Positions 22,926 to 32,141 are shown, numbered from the stretch's first letter. The stretch: 41,007 nt of DNA from Clostridia bacterium (GCA_021204585.1 JAJPZC010000120.1:1-41007), one strand, 5' to 3'. Numbers and translations: made by a program. Notes: a model not told the origin generated them from the letters alone.

Positions 22926-23978
22926 TTATTCTTCCGGGCCTTCGTCGACGGTGTGGAGATAGCTGGCGCGGAGCTGGCCGCAGGCACCGCCTATGTCTGC
23001 GCCTATCTGCCGCCGGATGGTTGCGGATATGCCTCCCTCCGTGAGGAGCTTTAAGAAGGCCTGGGCCTTGCGCTCCGTGGCGGAACGGAGAGAACGCTCC
23101 TTTACTTCGTTGAGGCGGATGAGGTTTACGTGGCAGGGGCGGCCCTTGAGGAGCTGGATGAGGGCCTTGGCGTCCTCCGGTTCGGAGTTTTCGCCGTCTA
23201 TGAGGGAATACTCGAAGATGTACCTGCGGCCCGTTTTGTTGAAGTAGTTGGAGCAGGCGCCAAGGATCTCCCGAATGGTGTATTTATTGGCAATGGGCAT
23301 CGTGCGGGCCCGTTCGGCGTCCGTTGTAGCATGCAGGGATACGGTGAGGTTGACAGGTAGCCCTTCGTCTGCCAGGCGGTACATCTGGGGCACAAGGCCG
23401 CATGTGGACAGGGATATGTTGCGGGGCGAGATGTTCAGGGATGTTGCGCATGAAACGTTGCGGATGAACCGGATGGTGCTGTCATAGTTGTCCAGCGGCT
23501 CACCGCTGCCCATGAGGACTATGTTGGTCACTCCCCTTGCCTTTCCGTCCGTGTGGAGAGCGTTTATAACCAGCACCTGGGACAGGATCTCGCCTGCGGT
23601 GAGGTTGCGCGTTAAGCCGTGAAGAGTGCTGGCGCAGAATCTGCAGCCCATGCGGCAGCCAACCTGCGTGGACACGCACTGCGTGTTGCCGTACTTGTAC
23701 TTCATCAGCACTCCCTCTACTATGTTCCCGTCCGCAAGCCGGAAGAGGTACTTCTCCGTGCCGTCTGCACCGGTATAGGTCTCCAGGATGCGCACAGGCT
23801 CATCCTCGTACCGCTCCAGAAGCTTTTCCTTCAGGGCTTTGGGGATGTTGATGTCCGTAATTTTCTTGCCCTTCGCAAGCCCCTGCGCCACCTGCTGCGC
23901 GCGGAACCTTTCTGCTCCAAGGGAAGACATGAGGGCGTTCAACTCGTCATATGTGAGGTCTTGCAGTATCTCTTTCAT
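22926..23978 (-). CDS. rlmN: 23S rRNA/tRNA (adenine-C2) methyltransferase, radical SAM
   Basis: RlmN methylates C2 of A2503 in 23S rRNA and A37 in some tRNAs. The radical SAM cluster motif is CRMGCRFCAS; GSGEPLDNYD, SLHATTDAERARTMPIANKY and the C-terminal QIGADIGGACGQL with the second catalytic cysteine are present. 350 residues from ATG 23976-23978, which has GGGAGGA before it and overlaps the rsmB stop (ATGA). The longer ORF in the track merely reads into rsmB. It ends the conserved minus-strand operon. In Bacillus prpC-prkC-rsgA would follow; here a plus-strand island does. Confidence 0.95.
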   Translation of the reverse strand: MKEILQDLTYDELNALMSSLGAERFRAQQVAQGLAKGKKITDINIPKALKEKLLERYEDEPVRILETYTGADGTEKYLFRLADGNIVEGVLMKYKYGNTQCVSTQVGCRMGCRFCASTLHGLTRNLTAGEILSQVLVINALHTDGKARGVTNIVLMGSGEPLDNYDSTIRFIRNVSCATSLNISPRNISLSTCGLVPQMYRLADEGLPVNLTVSLHATTDAERARTMPIANKYTIREILGACSNYFNKTGRRYIFEYSLIDGENSEPEDAKALIQLLKGRPCHVNLIRLNEVKERSLRSATERKAQAFLKLLTEGGISATIRRQIGADIGGACGQLRASYLHTVDEGPEE

Positions 23979-25207
23979 GCGTCCTCCCTCTTCAAAACGC
24001 ATATGTAGAACCCGGCTCCCAGGGATATGTCCGGCAGGAACTGCATCCCGTACCTTGTCTCCCTGTGGGCAAGAGGGCATGCGCCCCGGACGGGCGTATA
24101 TCCTTTGGAAGACTCTAAGAATGCGTATATTATGCTGTCATTCTCTTCCGGAAGGCATGAGCACGTGGAGTAGTACAGCATGCCGCCGGACTTTACGTAA
24201 GAGGCACAGTTCGTGAGTATCTTAAGCTGCACCTCGTTTAAAGAGGCTATGTCCGCCTCTTTGCGGAAGAGCTTTATGTCCGGGTTCTCGTTTATGACCC
24301 CGCTCCCGGAGCAGGGGACGTCACAGAGGACGGCGTCATACAGGCCTTCATATGCGGGGTTGAACGCAGTTGCATCCCCTGTTACGGCCTCTATGTTTCC
24401 CGCTCCCATGCGCTCTGCATAGTCCAGTATGAGCTGTGTGCGGTGAGGATGGATCTCCTGCGCCGTTATATGAGCGAACTTGGATGAAAGGAGCACGGAC
24501 TTGCCGCCCGGAGCCGCGCAGGCGTCCAGAAGAAGCCCTGCGGGGCTCCCCTGTATCTGGCTGCATATGGCCACGGAGCCGACAGACTGGAAGGTATAGT
24601 TCCCTGCGAAGAAGTTATCATCCCGCACGAAGTTAGGGAAGATGTATGTATGCGCAAACGGGGTGTCCGTGTGGTCTCTGGTTAGGTACTCTTCCTCGCC
24701 CTTCACGAAGCGCACGCACTGGCCCAGAGAGGGCGCAGACAGGATGTCCATAGCCTCGTCCTTGTACGTGCGGCGCATGCGGCGGGCCAGCCACAAGGGG
24801 GCAGATGCCTGGACGGAGAGGCGCTCCAGGACGTTCTCCGGAAGGGAATGCATGGTATATCCACGGAGGAATGCATTGATGAACCCTGCGGTGCCGCCCT
24901 TGCCGGCCTTTTTGGCAAGCTGCACGGCGGAGTCTACAACCATGTAGTCATGCTTGTCCATGAACTCCAGCATGTACAGGGCAATCTTTAAGATGAGCTT
25001 CACACCCCCTCTGGGGCTCTTCTCTGTGTTCTTTGAGATTATCCAGTCCAGGTACACGTCCTTTTCAAGGACCCCGTAGCATACTTTAATGACCCTCGCG
25101 CGCTGCGTGGGGTCTGTCTGGGTCTCCGCAATGGACTGCTTCAGGTACTTGCCGTTTAAGTACACTTTGGAGAGTATGAGATACGGGTCTGCAAGGGGGT
25201 TATTCAA
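23975..25207 (-). CDS. rsmB: 16S rRNA (cytosine-C5)-methyltransferase RsmB
   Basis: Makes m5C967 in 16S rRNA. An N-terminal NusB-like helical domain (residues 1-~135) is followed by a Rossmann methyltransferase with LDACAAPGGKSVLLSS (SAM), DVPCSGSGVINENPDIK (PC cysteine) and YSTCSCLPEENDSI (catalytic cysteine). 410 residues, slightly short of the family mean. The start is TTG 25205-25207, overlapping the fmt stop by eight bases, with GGGAG six bases upstream; no ATG is available before the conserved helices. It is translationally coupled to fmt above and rlmN below. Confidence 0.93.
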   Translation of the reverse strand: MNNPLADPYLILSKVYLNGKYLKQSIAETQTDPTQRARVIKVCYGVLEKDVYLDWIISKNTEKSPRGGVKLILKIALYMLEFMDKHDYMVVDSAVQLAKKAGKGGTAGFINAFLRGYTMHSLPENVLERLSVQASAPLWLARRMRRTYKDEAMDILSAPSLGQCVRFVKGEEEYLTRDHTDTPFAHTYIFPNFVRDDNFFAGNYTFQSVGSVAICSQIQGSPAGLLLDACAAPGGKSVLLSSKFAHITAQEIHPHRTQLILDYAERMGAGNIEAVTGDATAFNPAYEGLYDAVLCDVPCSGSGVINENPDIKLFRKEADIASLNEVQLKILTNCASYVKSGGMLYYSTCSCLPEENDSIIYAFLESSKGYTPVRGACPLAHRETRYGMQFLPDISLGAGFYICVLKREDA

Positions 25208-26144
25208 GGATATCTCCCGCCTTTATCTTTCTGCCGTTTACAAAGTCCGCGGCCTTCATTGTCTTCCCGCCCGCCAGCTGCAGGGCCGTAAGGGATATAC
25301 AGCCCTCTCCGCAGGCCACTGTAATGCCCTTCTTGCCTGCGCGGACAACTTCGCCGGGCCTGTATGAGCCGGCCTCAGCAGCTTCCACAGCCACGTCTGC
25401 TCCGCAGAGTTCTGCGTTGAGAATGTTGAGGTTAGAGCCGTTCAAGGTGCAGTATGCGCAGGGATCCGGGCTGTATGCCTTTATGCGCCGTACAATTTCC
25501 ACGGCAGTCATATGGAAGTCCAGCCTGGCGTCTTCCTTGGAGACCTTTTTGCAGTACGTGGCCTTGAGATCGTTCTGCAGAAGGAGCTGCGTGTCTCCGT
25601 TATCTATGTATCCCAGAGCCTCTATTGCTGCCTCTGCACTGAGAATGGACAGTTTCTGTGAGAGCTCTCCGCAGGTCTCATTGCCGATGCGTATGCGCTT
25701 TACAAGCAGTATGTCCCCGGTGTCCAGGCCCTCTTCCGTCTTCATTACTGTAACCCCGGTGTCTTCAAAGCCTTCCAGGATGGCAGACTGTATGGGAGAC
25801 GCCCCGCGGAGTTTGGGCAGGAGGGATGCATGCAGGTTCCACACGCCCTGCGGGAACAGGTCCAGGAGCTCTTTGGAGAGTATCTGGCCGTATGCACAGG
25901 TTATCATGAGGTCTGCCCGGAAGGCTGCCACTTCGGCCACATGGGTGCGGATTTTGGGCAGGTCCAGGACGGGTATGCCGTGTGAGAGGGCATATGCCTT
26001 TACGGGTGTGGGGGTTAAGACCCTCTTGCGGCCCGTTGGCTTGTCCGGCTGGGTTATTACAGCCACCACGCTACGCCCGGACTGCACAATGCCGTCCAGG
26101 GCCGGCACGGCGTACTCCGGGGATCCGGCATATATGATTCTCAT
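25200..26144 (-). CDS. fmt: Methionyl-tRNA formyltransferase
   Basis: Formylates initiator Met-tRNA using 10-formyl-THF. Motifs: RIIYAGSPEYAVPALD, VITQPDKPTGRKR, NLHASLLPKLRGASPIQ (catalytic Asn-His with SLLP) and GLDTGDILL. The C-terminal OB-like tRNA binding domain covers residues ~205-314. 314 residues from ATG 26142-26144, which has GGAGGATAATTAC before it; the track start lies 26 codons upstream without support. Downstream of def, as in most bacteria, so that formylation and deformylation are co-expressed. Confidence 0.96.
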   Translation of the reverse strand: MRIIYAGSPEYAVPALDGIVQSGRSVVAVITQPDKPTGRKRVLTPTPVKAYALSHGIPVLDLPKIRTHVAEVAAFRADLMITCAYGQILSKELLDLFPQGVWNLHASLLPKLRGASPIQSAILEGFEDTGVTVMKTEEGLDTGDILLVKRIRIGNETCGELSQKLSILSAEAAIEALGYIDNGDTQLLLQNDLKATYCKKVSKEDARLDFHMTAVEIVRRIKAYSPDPCAYCTLNGSNLNILNAELCGADVAVEAAEAGSYRPGEVVRAGKKGITVACGEGCISLTALQLAGGKTMKAADFVNGRKIKAGDILE

Positions 26145-26201
26145 GTAATTATCCTCCGTTTGCACGCCGGACGGGGCGGCTGTTTTGCGCCAAATGGCAG
26201 T

Positions 26202-26223
26202 TATGCCGCTTGGAAGCGGCATA
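26202..26223. repeat. 10-bp inverted repeat between def and fmt
   Basis: TATGCCGCTT-GG-AAGCGGCATA, perfect arms. No U-tract on the minus strand; possibly an mRNA processing or stability element in the operon. Confidence 0.55.
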
Positions 26224-26246
26224 TGACGGCTGGAATGTGCTGGGCG

Positions 26247-26720
26247 TTACTCCGTTTTCTCCGGAGTGAGGTCATGGACCTCTTTGGCTATGTCCGTGTA
26301 CAGGATGCCCTCCAGGTGGTCCAGCTCATGGCACACGGCGCGGGCGGTGAAGCCCTCTGCGGTGAGAGTGTGCTTGCGGCCATTGCGGTCCCTGTACTCT
26401 ACCTTGACTTTCATGGGCCGGGTTACCGTGCCCTGCTTGCCCTTGACGGACAGGCACCCCTCCGCCCCGGTCTGCTCTCCCTTTGTGGAGATTATGACGG
26501 GATTGGCCATCTCGTAATAGTTGCCGTCTGCGTCTATGACCACGGCCCGCTGCAGGACTCCAATCTGCGGTGCGGCAAGGCCTGCGCCGTCCTCTGCGTA
26601 CAGCGTGTCATGAAGGTCATTGAAGAGCTTCTCCAGCTCCGGCGTGCTGAAGTTTTTAACGGCCTGGCTTTTCTGCCTTAAGAGGGTGTTGCCGGTCTGC
26701 AATACTATTCGTACGGCCAT
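26247..26720 (-). CDS. def: Peptide deformylase
   Basis: Metalloenzyme that removes the N-formyl group from new proteins. All three active-site motifs are intact: GAGLAAPQIG, EGCLSVKG (metal Cys) and HELDH (HExxH). 157 residues. AAAGGAG sits 7 bases before the ATG. It lies between priA and fmt, the order of the Bacillus locus. Confidence 0.97.
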   Translation of the reverse strand: MAVRIVLQTGNTLLRQKSQAVKNFSTPELEKLFNDLHDTLYAEDGAGLAAPQIGVLQRAVVIDADGNYYEMANPVIISTKGEQTGAEGCLSVKGKQGTVTRPMKVKVEYRDRNGRKHTLTAEGFTARAVCHELDHLEGILYTDIAKEVHDLTPEKTE

Positions 26721-26903
26721 ATGGCGGCTCCTTTGTCCGGGCCATTATGCTTTGCGGCCCGGCGGCTGTGTTGTGTCTGGTTTTTATATGAAGCATATCT
26801 TGCGGGATATGCGCTGTCTGCGTGGGGTAAAGGATTTGCTTGGGCCCCGTATGAGGGGGCCTCTGGAGCCGTTATATGCGGCATATATGCCTGCCTTGGC
26901 GGG

Positions 26904-29075
26904 CTAGTTGAGGTTGGCGGGGTTCTCTTCAACGTAGGCGAAGACGTCTCCGGAGTTTGCGGAGGCGCAGATGTCATATATCTGCGGAAGGAGCTTGGAG
27001 TTGTACATGCGCATGAGGATCTGGAGACGGAACTTCTTCTCCATGCGCTTTACGGGTGCCCAGAGGGCGCGGGCGAAGAGGAAGTCCTCTTCGTGCTCCT
27101 TTACAAGGGCCGTTATCTTCCCGTTGACCTCTTTGGCGGCAGCCAAAGCATGCTCCTGGGATTCGGAGGTTACCATGATGCGCACAATGACCGCAAACGG
27201 CGGAAACAGGGTGGCGCGACGTATGCGGACCTCGTTCTCAAAGAAGCCGTTGTAATCATAGCTTGTGGCGTAGCGCAGGATGTAGTTGGACGGGTTGTAC
27301 GTCTGCAGGACAACCTTGCCCCTGGCGCCTGCGCGGCCGGAGCGGCCTGCGACCTGGGTTATGAGCTGGAAGGTGCGCTCCCCGCTGCGGTAGTCGGAGA
27401 ACTGCAGGCTCTGGTCTGCATCCAGGATGCCCACAAGGGTAACTGAGGGAAAATCATGGCCCTTGGCTATCATCTGCGTGCCTACAAGGATGTCTGCCTC
27501 GTGGGCTGCGAACTTCTGCAGTATCTTGTAATGCCCGTCCTTGCCGGAAACGGTGTCATTGTCCATGCGTATAAGGCGTGCCTGGGGGAAGAGCTTTTCC
27601 AGGTCTTCCACCACCCTCTGCGTGCCTGTGCCGTTGTAACGGATGTGCTTGCCGTGGCACTCAGGGCACTCATCCAGCATCCTGTATGACCTGCCGCAGC
27701 AGTGGCAAAGGAGCCGGTTGGTGTCTGAATGGTACGTAAGGGAGACGTCGCAGTCCTCGCACTTCGCAACGTATCCGCAGTCCCGGCAGAGGACTGTCTG
27801 GGCGTAGCCGCGCCTGTTGAGGAATATTATGGCCTGGTTGCCGGAGTCCAGTGTGGCCTGGAGCTCATCCCGGAGGGCCTGTGAAAAGGCGCTGTTGTTG
27901 CCCCTCTTTACCTCTTTGCGCATGTCTGCCATTATGATTTCCGGCAGGGGCTTCTTGTTTATCCGCTCCGGGAGAGTTATGAGGTTGAAGCGGCCCTCCT
28001 GGCCCTCTATATAGGTCTCCACGGACGGCGTTGCGCTGCCGAGGATTATCTTGGCGTGGTTGTACTTCGCCCTGAGGAGGGCGATGCTTATGGTGGAGTA
28101 CCGGGGTGCGGTCTCCGAGACGTATGAGGAGTCATGCTCCTCGTCTATGATTATGACTCCAACGTTCTCCAGGGGCGCAAAGACGGCGCTCCTTGCGCCT
28201 ATGGCAATCTTTGCCTCACCGGAGCGGAGGCGCCACCACTCATCGAACCTCTCTCCTGCGGATAAGCCGGAGTGCAGGATGGCGGCCTGGCCCTTGAAGC
28301 GGGCGCGAAGCTGCGAGAGCATCTGGGGCGTAAGGGATATCTCGGGCACCAGGAAGATGGCCGTGCGGCCCTTCTCTATCTCCTGGCCTATTATCTGCAG
28401 ATAGATCTCCGTCTTGCCGGAGCCGGTGACCCCGTGCAGGAGGGTTACCATCTTGTCTGTGCTGTCTATGGACCGGATGGCCATTATCTGTGCGGGCGTT
28501 AGCTCATGGATGTTGTCTATGCCAGTAACCTCTTTCACGGGCTGGCGGACAACGCGCTTCTTTTCCACGGCTATGGCGCCCTTCTTTTCCAGGGCGTTCA
28601 CCGCCGCCCTGCCGTACGTCTCGCAGAGGGGCGTGTACTCCGCCTCTCCCTTATCCCTTAAGTACGCTATAACCTCCCCCTGCTTTGCAGCCGTCCTGGA
28701 CAGAACGAAGGGCTGGCCGGAAAGGGACACGTACTTTCTGTACAGCTCCCTCACCTTCCCCTTTCTCATTTCCGCAGGCAAAAAAAGCCGCAGGGCAGCG
28801 GCCTTCGGCACGTGGTACCGCGCTGAGATGCGTCCTGTGAGCCAGACGCATTCCGGAACAAGCGCGGGCACTTCATCGAACACCTCCGCAATCGGCTTCA
28901 CCTTGGCAGGGTCTATGTCGCAGGTGTCCTTGACTTTCATCACGAACCCGTCTATGAGGCGGTTCCCGAAGGGCACCTTGACACGGCTTCCCGGCTGCAG
29001 ATCGTCCGCACAGGAGTATTCGAATATTCTGTCCACATCGGAGTGGGCTATGTCTACAATGACTTCAGCGTACAT
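26904..29075 (-). CDS. priA: Primosomal protein N', replication restart helicase PriA
   Basis: 3'-5' helicase that reloads the replisome at stalled forks. In order: N-terminal DNA 3'-end binding domain (FEYSCADDLQPGSRVKVPFG), Walker A GVTGSGKTEIY, DEEH box at IIIDEEHDSSY, GSATPSVET, and a zinc region with eight cysteines (CRDC, CEDC, CHCC, CPEC). C-terminal motifs VGTQMIAKGHDFPSVTLV and VAGRSGRAG complete the helicase. 723 residues, normal. A/GGGGAC lies upstream of the ATG at some distance. 53 bases separate it from rpoZ; coaBC, usually between them, is absent. Confidence 0.96.
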   Translation of the reverse strand: MYAEVIVDIAHSDVDRIFEYSCADDLQPGSRVKVPFGNRLIDGFVMKVKDTCDIDPAKVKPIAEVFDEVPALVPECVWLTGRISARYHVPKAAALRLFLPAEMRKGKVRELYRKYVSLSGQPFVLSRTAAKQGEVIAYLRDKGEAEYTPLCETYGRAAVNALEKKGAIAVEKKRVVRQPVKEVTGIDNIHELTPAQIMAIRSIDSTDKMVTLLHGVTGSGKTEIYLQIIGQEIEKGRTAIFLVPEISLTPQMLSQLRARFKGQAAILHSGLSAGERFDEWWRLRSGEAKIAIGARSAVFAPLENVGVIIIDEEHDSSYVSETAPRYSTISIALLRAKYNHAKIILGSATPSVETYIEGQEGRFNLITLPERINKKPLPEIIMADMRKEVKRGNNSAFSQALRDELQATLDSGNQAIIFLNRRGYAQTVLCRDCGYVAKCEDCDVSLTYHSDTNRLLCHCCGRSYRMLDECPECHGKHIRYNGTGTQRVVEDLEKLFPQARLIRMDNDTVSGKDGHYKILQKFAAHEADILVGTQMIAKGHDFPSVTLVGILDADQSLQFSDYRSGERTFQLITQVAGRSGRAGARGKVVLQTYNPSNYILRYATSYDYNGFFENEVRIRRATLFPPFAVIVRIMVTSESQEHALAAAKEVNGKITALVKEHEEDFLFARALWAPVKRMEKKFRLQILMRMYNSKLLPQIYDICASANSGDVFAYVEENPANLN

Positions 29076-29127
29076 GGGATGCTGTCCCCTTCAGCTTATG
29101 CGGGGACATGAAGATATGCGGCTCCCC

Positions 29128-29388
29128 TTAGTCCTTAATGGCCTTTATCTTGCCTGCGCCTATCTCCTTGCTTGCAAGGACAAGCACGTTCTCCGAAGGC
29201 TTTACGGACTGCTGGGCCTGGGGCTGGATGCCGTATGTTATGCCGTATGCGGAAGTGCCAAGCTCTCTCTGCTCCAAAATCTGGCGCGCCCTCTTGGCTG
29301 CAACTACGCACAGGCAATACCTGGATACTTCTCTTCCGTCCGGACTGAGCTGCTTTATAAGCAGGTCTACGGGTGGCTCATTTATCAT
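29128..29388 (-). CDS. rpoZ: RNA polymerase omega subunit
   Basis: Small polymerase subunit that helps assemble beta prime and can bind ppGpp in some groups. The diagnostic part is YCLCVVAAKRARQILEQRE near residues 24-42, after MINEPPVDLLIKQL. 86 residues, typical. GGAGGGCAGATT before the ATG supports the start. Between yicC and priA, as in Bacillota, but gmk, which normally precedes it, is not here. Confidence 0.88.
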   Translation of the reverse strand: MINEPPVDLLIKQLSPDGREVSRYCLCVVAAKRARQILEQRELGTSAYGITYGIQPQAQQSVKPSENVLVLASKEIGAGKIKAIKD

Positions 29389-29493
29389 AATCTGCCCTCC
29401 ATTTCATCATCTGATGCAAGCAGCGCCTGTATCTGCAGGTTGCGCCTGCCGGCAGGTCCAAGGCCTGCCCTGCGGCCCTCTTCGGGGCCTTTC

Positions 29494-29511
29494 TGCATCC
29501 CCTGGGATGCA
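29494..29511. repeat. Hairpin between yicC and rpoZ
   Basis: TGCATCC-CCTG-GGATGCA, 7 perfect pairs. Lacks a U-tract on the minus strand, so likely an intercistronic structure rather than a terminator. Confidence 0.45.
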
Positions 29512-29543
29512 TTAGAGCGGGGTTATGTGCGTTCCAGCGCACT

Positions 29544-30419
29544 TTACTCTACGTTCTGCACCTGCTCACGGACCTTCTCTATCTCGTTCTTCAGAGCAAG
29601 CCCTAAGCGGGTTACTTCTATGTCATTGGACTTGGAGCATATGGTGTTGCTCTCGCGGTTGAACTCCTGCACAAGGAAGTCCAGCTTCCTGCCCACTATG
29701 TCCTCATTGCAGATGGATCTGAACTGCGCTATGTGGGACATGAGGCGGGTCATCTCCTCGTCTATGTTGCACTTGTCTGCAAACAGGGCCACTTCGGTCA
29801 GGATTCTGCTCTCGTCTATCTCGGTCTCCGCAAGTAGCTTTTGCATGGTGGCGTCCAGCTTCGCCCTGTAGTTCTCCACTACGAAGGGAGCCCTCTCGCG
29901 CACCTGGGCAACCAGCCCCTCTATGACGTCCACGCGGGACAGCATGTCCTTCTCCAGCTTGTCTCCCTCTGTCTTTCTCATGCCGTTAAGCTTGTCCAGG
30001 GAGGCAATCAAGGCCTCTTCTACGGCTGCCACAAGCTCATCATCCGCCGCGCTTGTCTCGTCAGCCTTTATGATTTCCGGGAACCTCAAGATGTTGGTAA
30101 CGGACACGTCATTGGTTATCCCGGGGTACGTCCCGCAGAGCTTCTTTGCGGCCTCTATGTATGCCGCACAGAGCTGCTCATCCAGGTAATAGCTCTTTTC
30201 CTTCTCCCTCTTGTCCGCATAGGAGATGAAGACGTCCACGTGGCCTCTCGTAAGCTTTCCGCGGATGGTCTTGCGGATCATGTCATCGCAGGCAAGCAGG
30301 GTTCTGGGGCACTTTATGGCAATGTCTAAAAAACGGTTGTTGACCGTCTTGACCTCAACGGAAACCTCTATGCCGTCCTTCTTGTATTCCCCTCTGCCGT
30401 AGCCTGTCATACTGTACAT
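29544..30419 (-). CDS. yicC: YicC/YloC family endoribonuclease
   Basis: The family was long known only as stress-induced and is now reported to be an endoribonuclease. Conserved start SMTGYGRGEY and the basic VEVKTVNNRFLDI motif, the helical middle, and the C-terminal DFLVQEFNRESNTICSKSND block, which is the strongest family signature. 291 residues from ATG 30417-30419 with GGAAGG before it; the GTG three codons earlier lies too near this site. It heads the yicC-rpoZ-priA-def-fmt-rsmB-rlmN unit from a strong promoter. remA and gmk, its usual followers, are absent. Confidence 0.94.
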   Translation of the reverse strand: MYSMTGYGRGEYKKDGIEVSVEVKTVNNRFLDIAIKCPRTLLACDDMIRKTIRGKLTRGHVDVFISYADKREKEKSYYLDEQLCAAYIEAAKKLCGTYPGITNDVSVTNILRFPEIIKADETSAADDELVAAVEEALIASLDKLNGMRKTEGDKLEKDMLSRVDVIEGLVAQVRERAPFVVENYRAKLDATMQKLLAETEIDESRILTEVALFADKCNIDEEMTRLMSHIAQFRSICNEDIVGRKLDFLVQEFNRESNTICSKSNDIEVTRLGLALKNEIEKVREQVQNVE

Positions 30420-30490
30420 GAGCAGCACCTTCCACTATCCTGTATTTCACGCCCCGAAAAGCGGGCGAAAGTTTGCATTATCCGTATTAT

Positions 30491-30519
30491 ACCAAACACC
30501 GGCTCAAAAAACAAGCAAT
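30491..30519 (-). promoter_or_regulatory. yicC operon promoter
   Basis: TTGTTT, 17 bases, extended TGG-TATAAT (-10 near 30484-30492 complement; coordinates good to a few bases). It shares the block TTTGGTATAATACGG with the pyrH promoter. Confidence 0.8.
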
Positions 30520-30601
30520 TCTCCCAACTCACAAAAAATTGAATACGGCCTCCGCAAAGGCTCCGCATGGGCAATATGACCGCCACGGGCGTCAATTCTT
30601 G

Positions 30602-30631
30602 TTGCAACTTGCCATGGGGAAGTGGTATACT
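30602..30631 (+). promoter_or_regulatory. Promoter of the FmdB-type gene
   Basis: TTGCAA (30602-30607), 18 bases, TATACT (30626-30631) with extended TGG; divergent from yicC. Confidence 0.75.
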
Positions 30632-30656
30632 GTATGCGTTGGAAGGAGAAAGCATC

Positions 30657-30854
30657 ATGCCACTGTTACAGTACACGTGTGAGAATTGCGGCAACAGCTT
30701 TGAGGAACTTGTGAAGAAGTACGATGACCAGGTGCTCTGCCCCAAGTGCGGCACCGTTGCGAAGCGCAGCTACTGCGGCACCGTATACTCTGCCACTGGC
30801 AAGAAGGTTGTGCACTGCAGCGGACACTGTGCAACCTGTGACGGCTGCAAGTAA
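30657..30854 (+). CDS. FmdB-type zinc ribbon protein
   Basis: 65 residues starting MPLLQYTCENCGNSFE, with CENC and CPKC knuckles about 20 residues apart, as in the FmdB/CxxC regulatory family, then a cysteine-rich tail (HCSGHCATCDGC) that is common in this family. The tail's spacing suggests a second metal site. AAGGAG precedes the ATG; the ORF track start is 30 codons upstream, inside the promoter. Monocistronic, with its own promoter and terminator, divergent from yicC. Cellular role of the family is not established; regulation or metal handling is a guess. Confidence 0.85.
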   Translation: MPLLQYTCENCGNSFEELVKKYDDQVLCPKCGTVAKRSYCGTVYSATGKKVVHCSGHCATCDGCK

Positions 30855-30936
30855 GCCAATAGGAGCTTCATAGGGGCTTCTGTATGCGCCCCTGGAGGCC
30901 CTGTACGGGGCCGTTTCGTTGAAGATATAAAGAGTT

Positions 30937-30970
30937 AAAGCCGCCTGGAACGGATTCCGGACGGCTTTTA
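30937..30970 (+). terminator. Terminator after the FmdB-type gene
   Basis: AAAGCCG/CGGCTTT outer stem with a GGAA/TTCC inner stem, ending TTTTA. About 80 bases past the stop; the stretch between holds only short CTGTATG/CTGTACGG repeats. Confidence 0.8.
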
Positions 30971-31000
30971 TGCTTCCCTGTGAATGGCCCTGTAAAGGGC

Positions 31001-31046
31001 AAAAAAGAGCCTCCCAGGGACGCAGCGAATGGCTGCATGGGAGGCT
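31001..31046 (-). terminator. Terminator after the aldolase-like gene
   Basis: Read on the minus strand: AGCCTCCCA/TGGGAGGCT (9 perfect pairs) with an inner GCAGC/GCTGC stem, followed by CTTTTTTG. Confidence 0.9.
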
Positions 31047-31116
31047 TACGGACATACCTCAAAGGGCAGTTCCAACAGATTGAGTTGCGCAGCCATTGGG
31101 CCGCCGGCAGGGACTT

Positions 31117-32094
31117 TTAGTCTATGCCGATGAGGTGGTTCATCCAGTCCTCGTAGTCGTAGCGGTCTGCCTTGATGAAGTCTATGGCAGCGTACGGATG
31201 GACGTTGAGAAGACCGGTTATGAGGTAGGGCACGTCGTAGCCCCATACGAGACCGTTCTTTTTGAGGGGAACCATGTACTCGCGGATGAACTTGAGCATG
31301 GGCTCAAGCCTGTAGCGTGGGTTCTTGAGGAAGCCCAGGAGGGCTTCTGTGAAGCAGTTGCCGGCTCCGCGGCCCAGGCCGTTGACGGTGCCGTCCACGT
31401 AGTTCACGCCCTGGGCGAGGGCATCTATCTCGTTTGCGAAGGCAAGCTGCTGGTTGTTGTGTGCGTGGATGCCCACCTGCTTTCCATACTTGCCGTTTAT
31501 GATCTCGAGGTACATGTCTGCGACACGGCGGATCTCTTCGGGATAGAGGGCGCCGAAGCTGTCCACGATGTATACCATGTCCACAGGGGACTTGCCAATC
31601 TCTTCAAGGGCATTGCGAAGGTCTGACTCTTGGTTCTTGGAGATGGCCATAATGTTGCAGGAGGTCATGTAGCCCATGTCATGGCAGTAGTTGATCATCT
31701 CAATGGCCGTGGGAACCTGATTGACGTAGCAGGCTATGCGGTACAGGTCTATGACGGAGTCCTTCTTGGGAATTACGTCCTGCTGGAGATCCACTCTGCC
31801 CACGTCTCCCATTACGGAGATCTTCATGTCCGTGTCATTGTTGCCTACGATGTCACGGATGTCCTGCTCCTTGCAGAACTTCCACTTGCCAAACTTGGTG
31901 ACGTCGAAGAGCTTCTCGGAGCACTTGTAGCCGAACTCCATTATGTCCACGCCGGACGCTGCGTTCGCCTTGTACAGGGCACGCACGAAGTCATCCGTGA
32001 AGTAGAATGAGTTCACAAGGCCGCCGTCCCTTAATGTAGCGTCCAGAAGCTTTATGCTGAGTCTCGCTGTCTGGAGATTACCAACATCTTCCAT
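31117..32094 (-). CDS. DRE-TIM metallolyase, 4-hydroxy-2-oxovalerate aldolase/HMG-CoA lyase-like
   Basis: A 325-residue TIM-barrel enzyme of the HMGL-like family. SIKLLDATLRDGGLVNSF is the DxTLRDGG metal and catalytic segment; GIHAHNNQQLAFANEIDAL gives the HxH metal ligands; DGTVNGLGRGAGN is the usual closing motif. Relatives do retro-aldol or Claisen reactions on 2-oxo acids. The exact substrate is not readable here; similar stand-alone 'aldolase catalytic domain' proteins occur in polysaccharide loci, but none surrounds it. GGAAAGAG lies before the ATG. It has its own strong promoter and a good terminator, so it is monocistronic. Confidence 0.85.
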   Translation of the reverse strand: MEDVGNLQTARLSIKLLDATLRDGGLVNSFYFTDDFVRALYKANAASGVDIMEFGYKCSEKLFDVTKFGKWKFCKEQDIRDIVGNNDTDMKISVMGDVGRVDLQQDVIPKKDSVIDLYRIACYVNQVPTAIEMINYCHDMGYMTSCNIMAISKNQESDLRNALEEIGKSPVDMVYIVDSFGALYPEEIRRVADMYLEIINGKYGKQVGIHAHNNQQLAFANEIDALAQGVNYVDGTVNGLGRGAGNCFTEALLGFLKNPRYRLEPMLKFIREYMVPLKKNGLVWGYDVPYLITGLLNVHPYAAIDFIKADRYDYEDWMNHLIGID

Positions 32095-32141
32095 AACTTC
32101 TCTTTCCTATTCTCTCATGTTTCCCTGGGGGTGATACGTTC

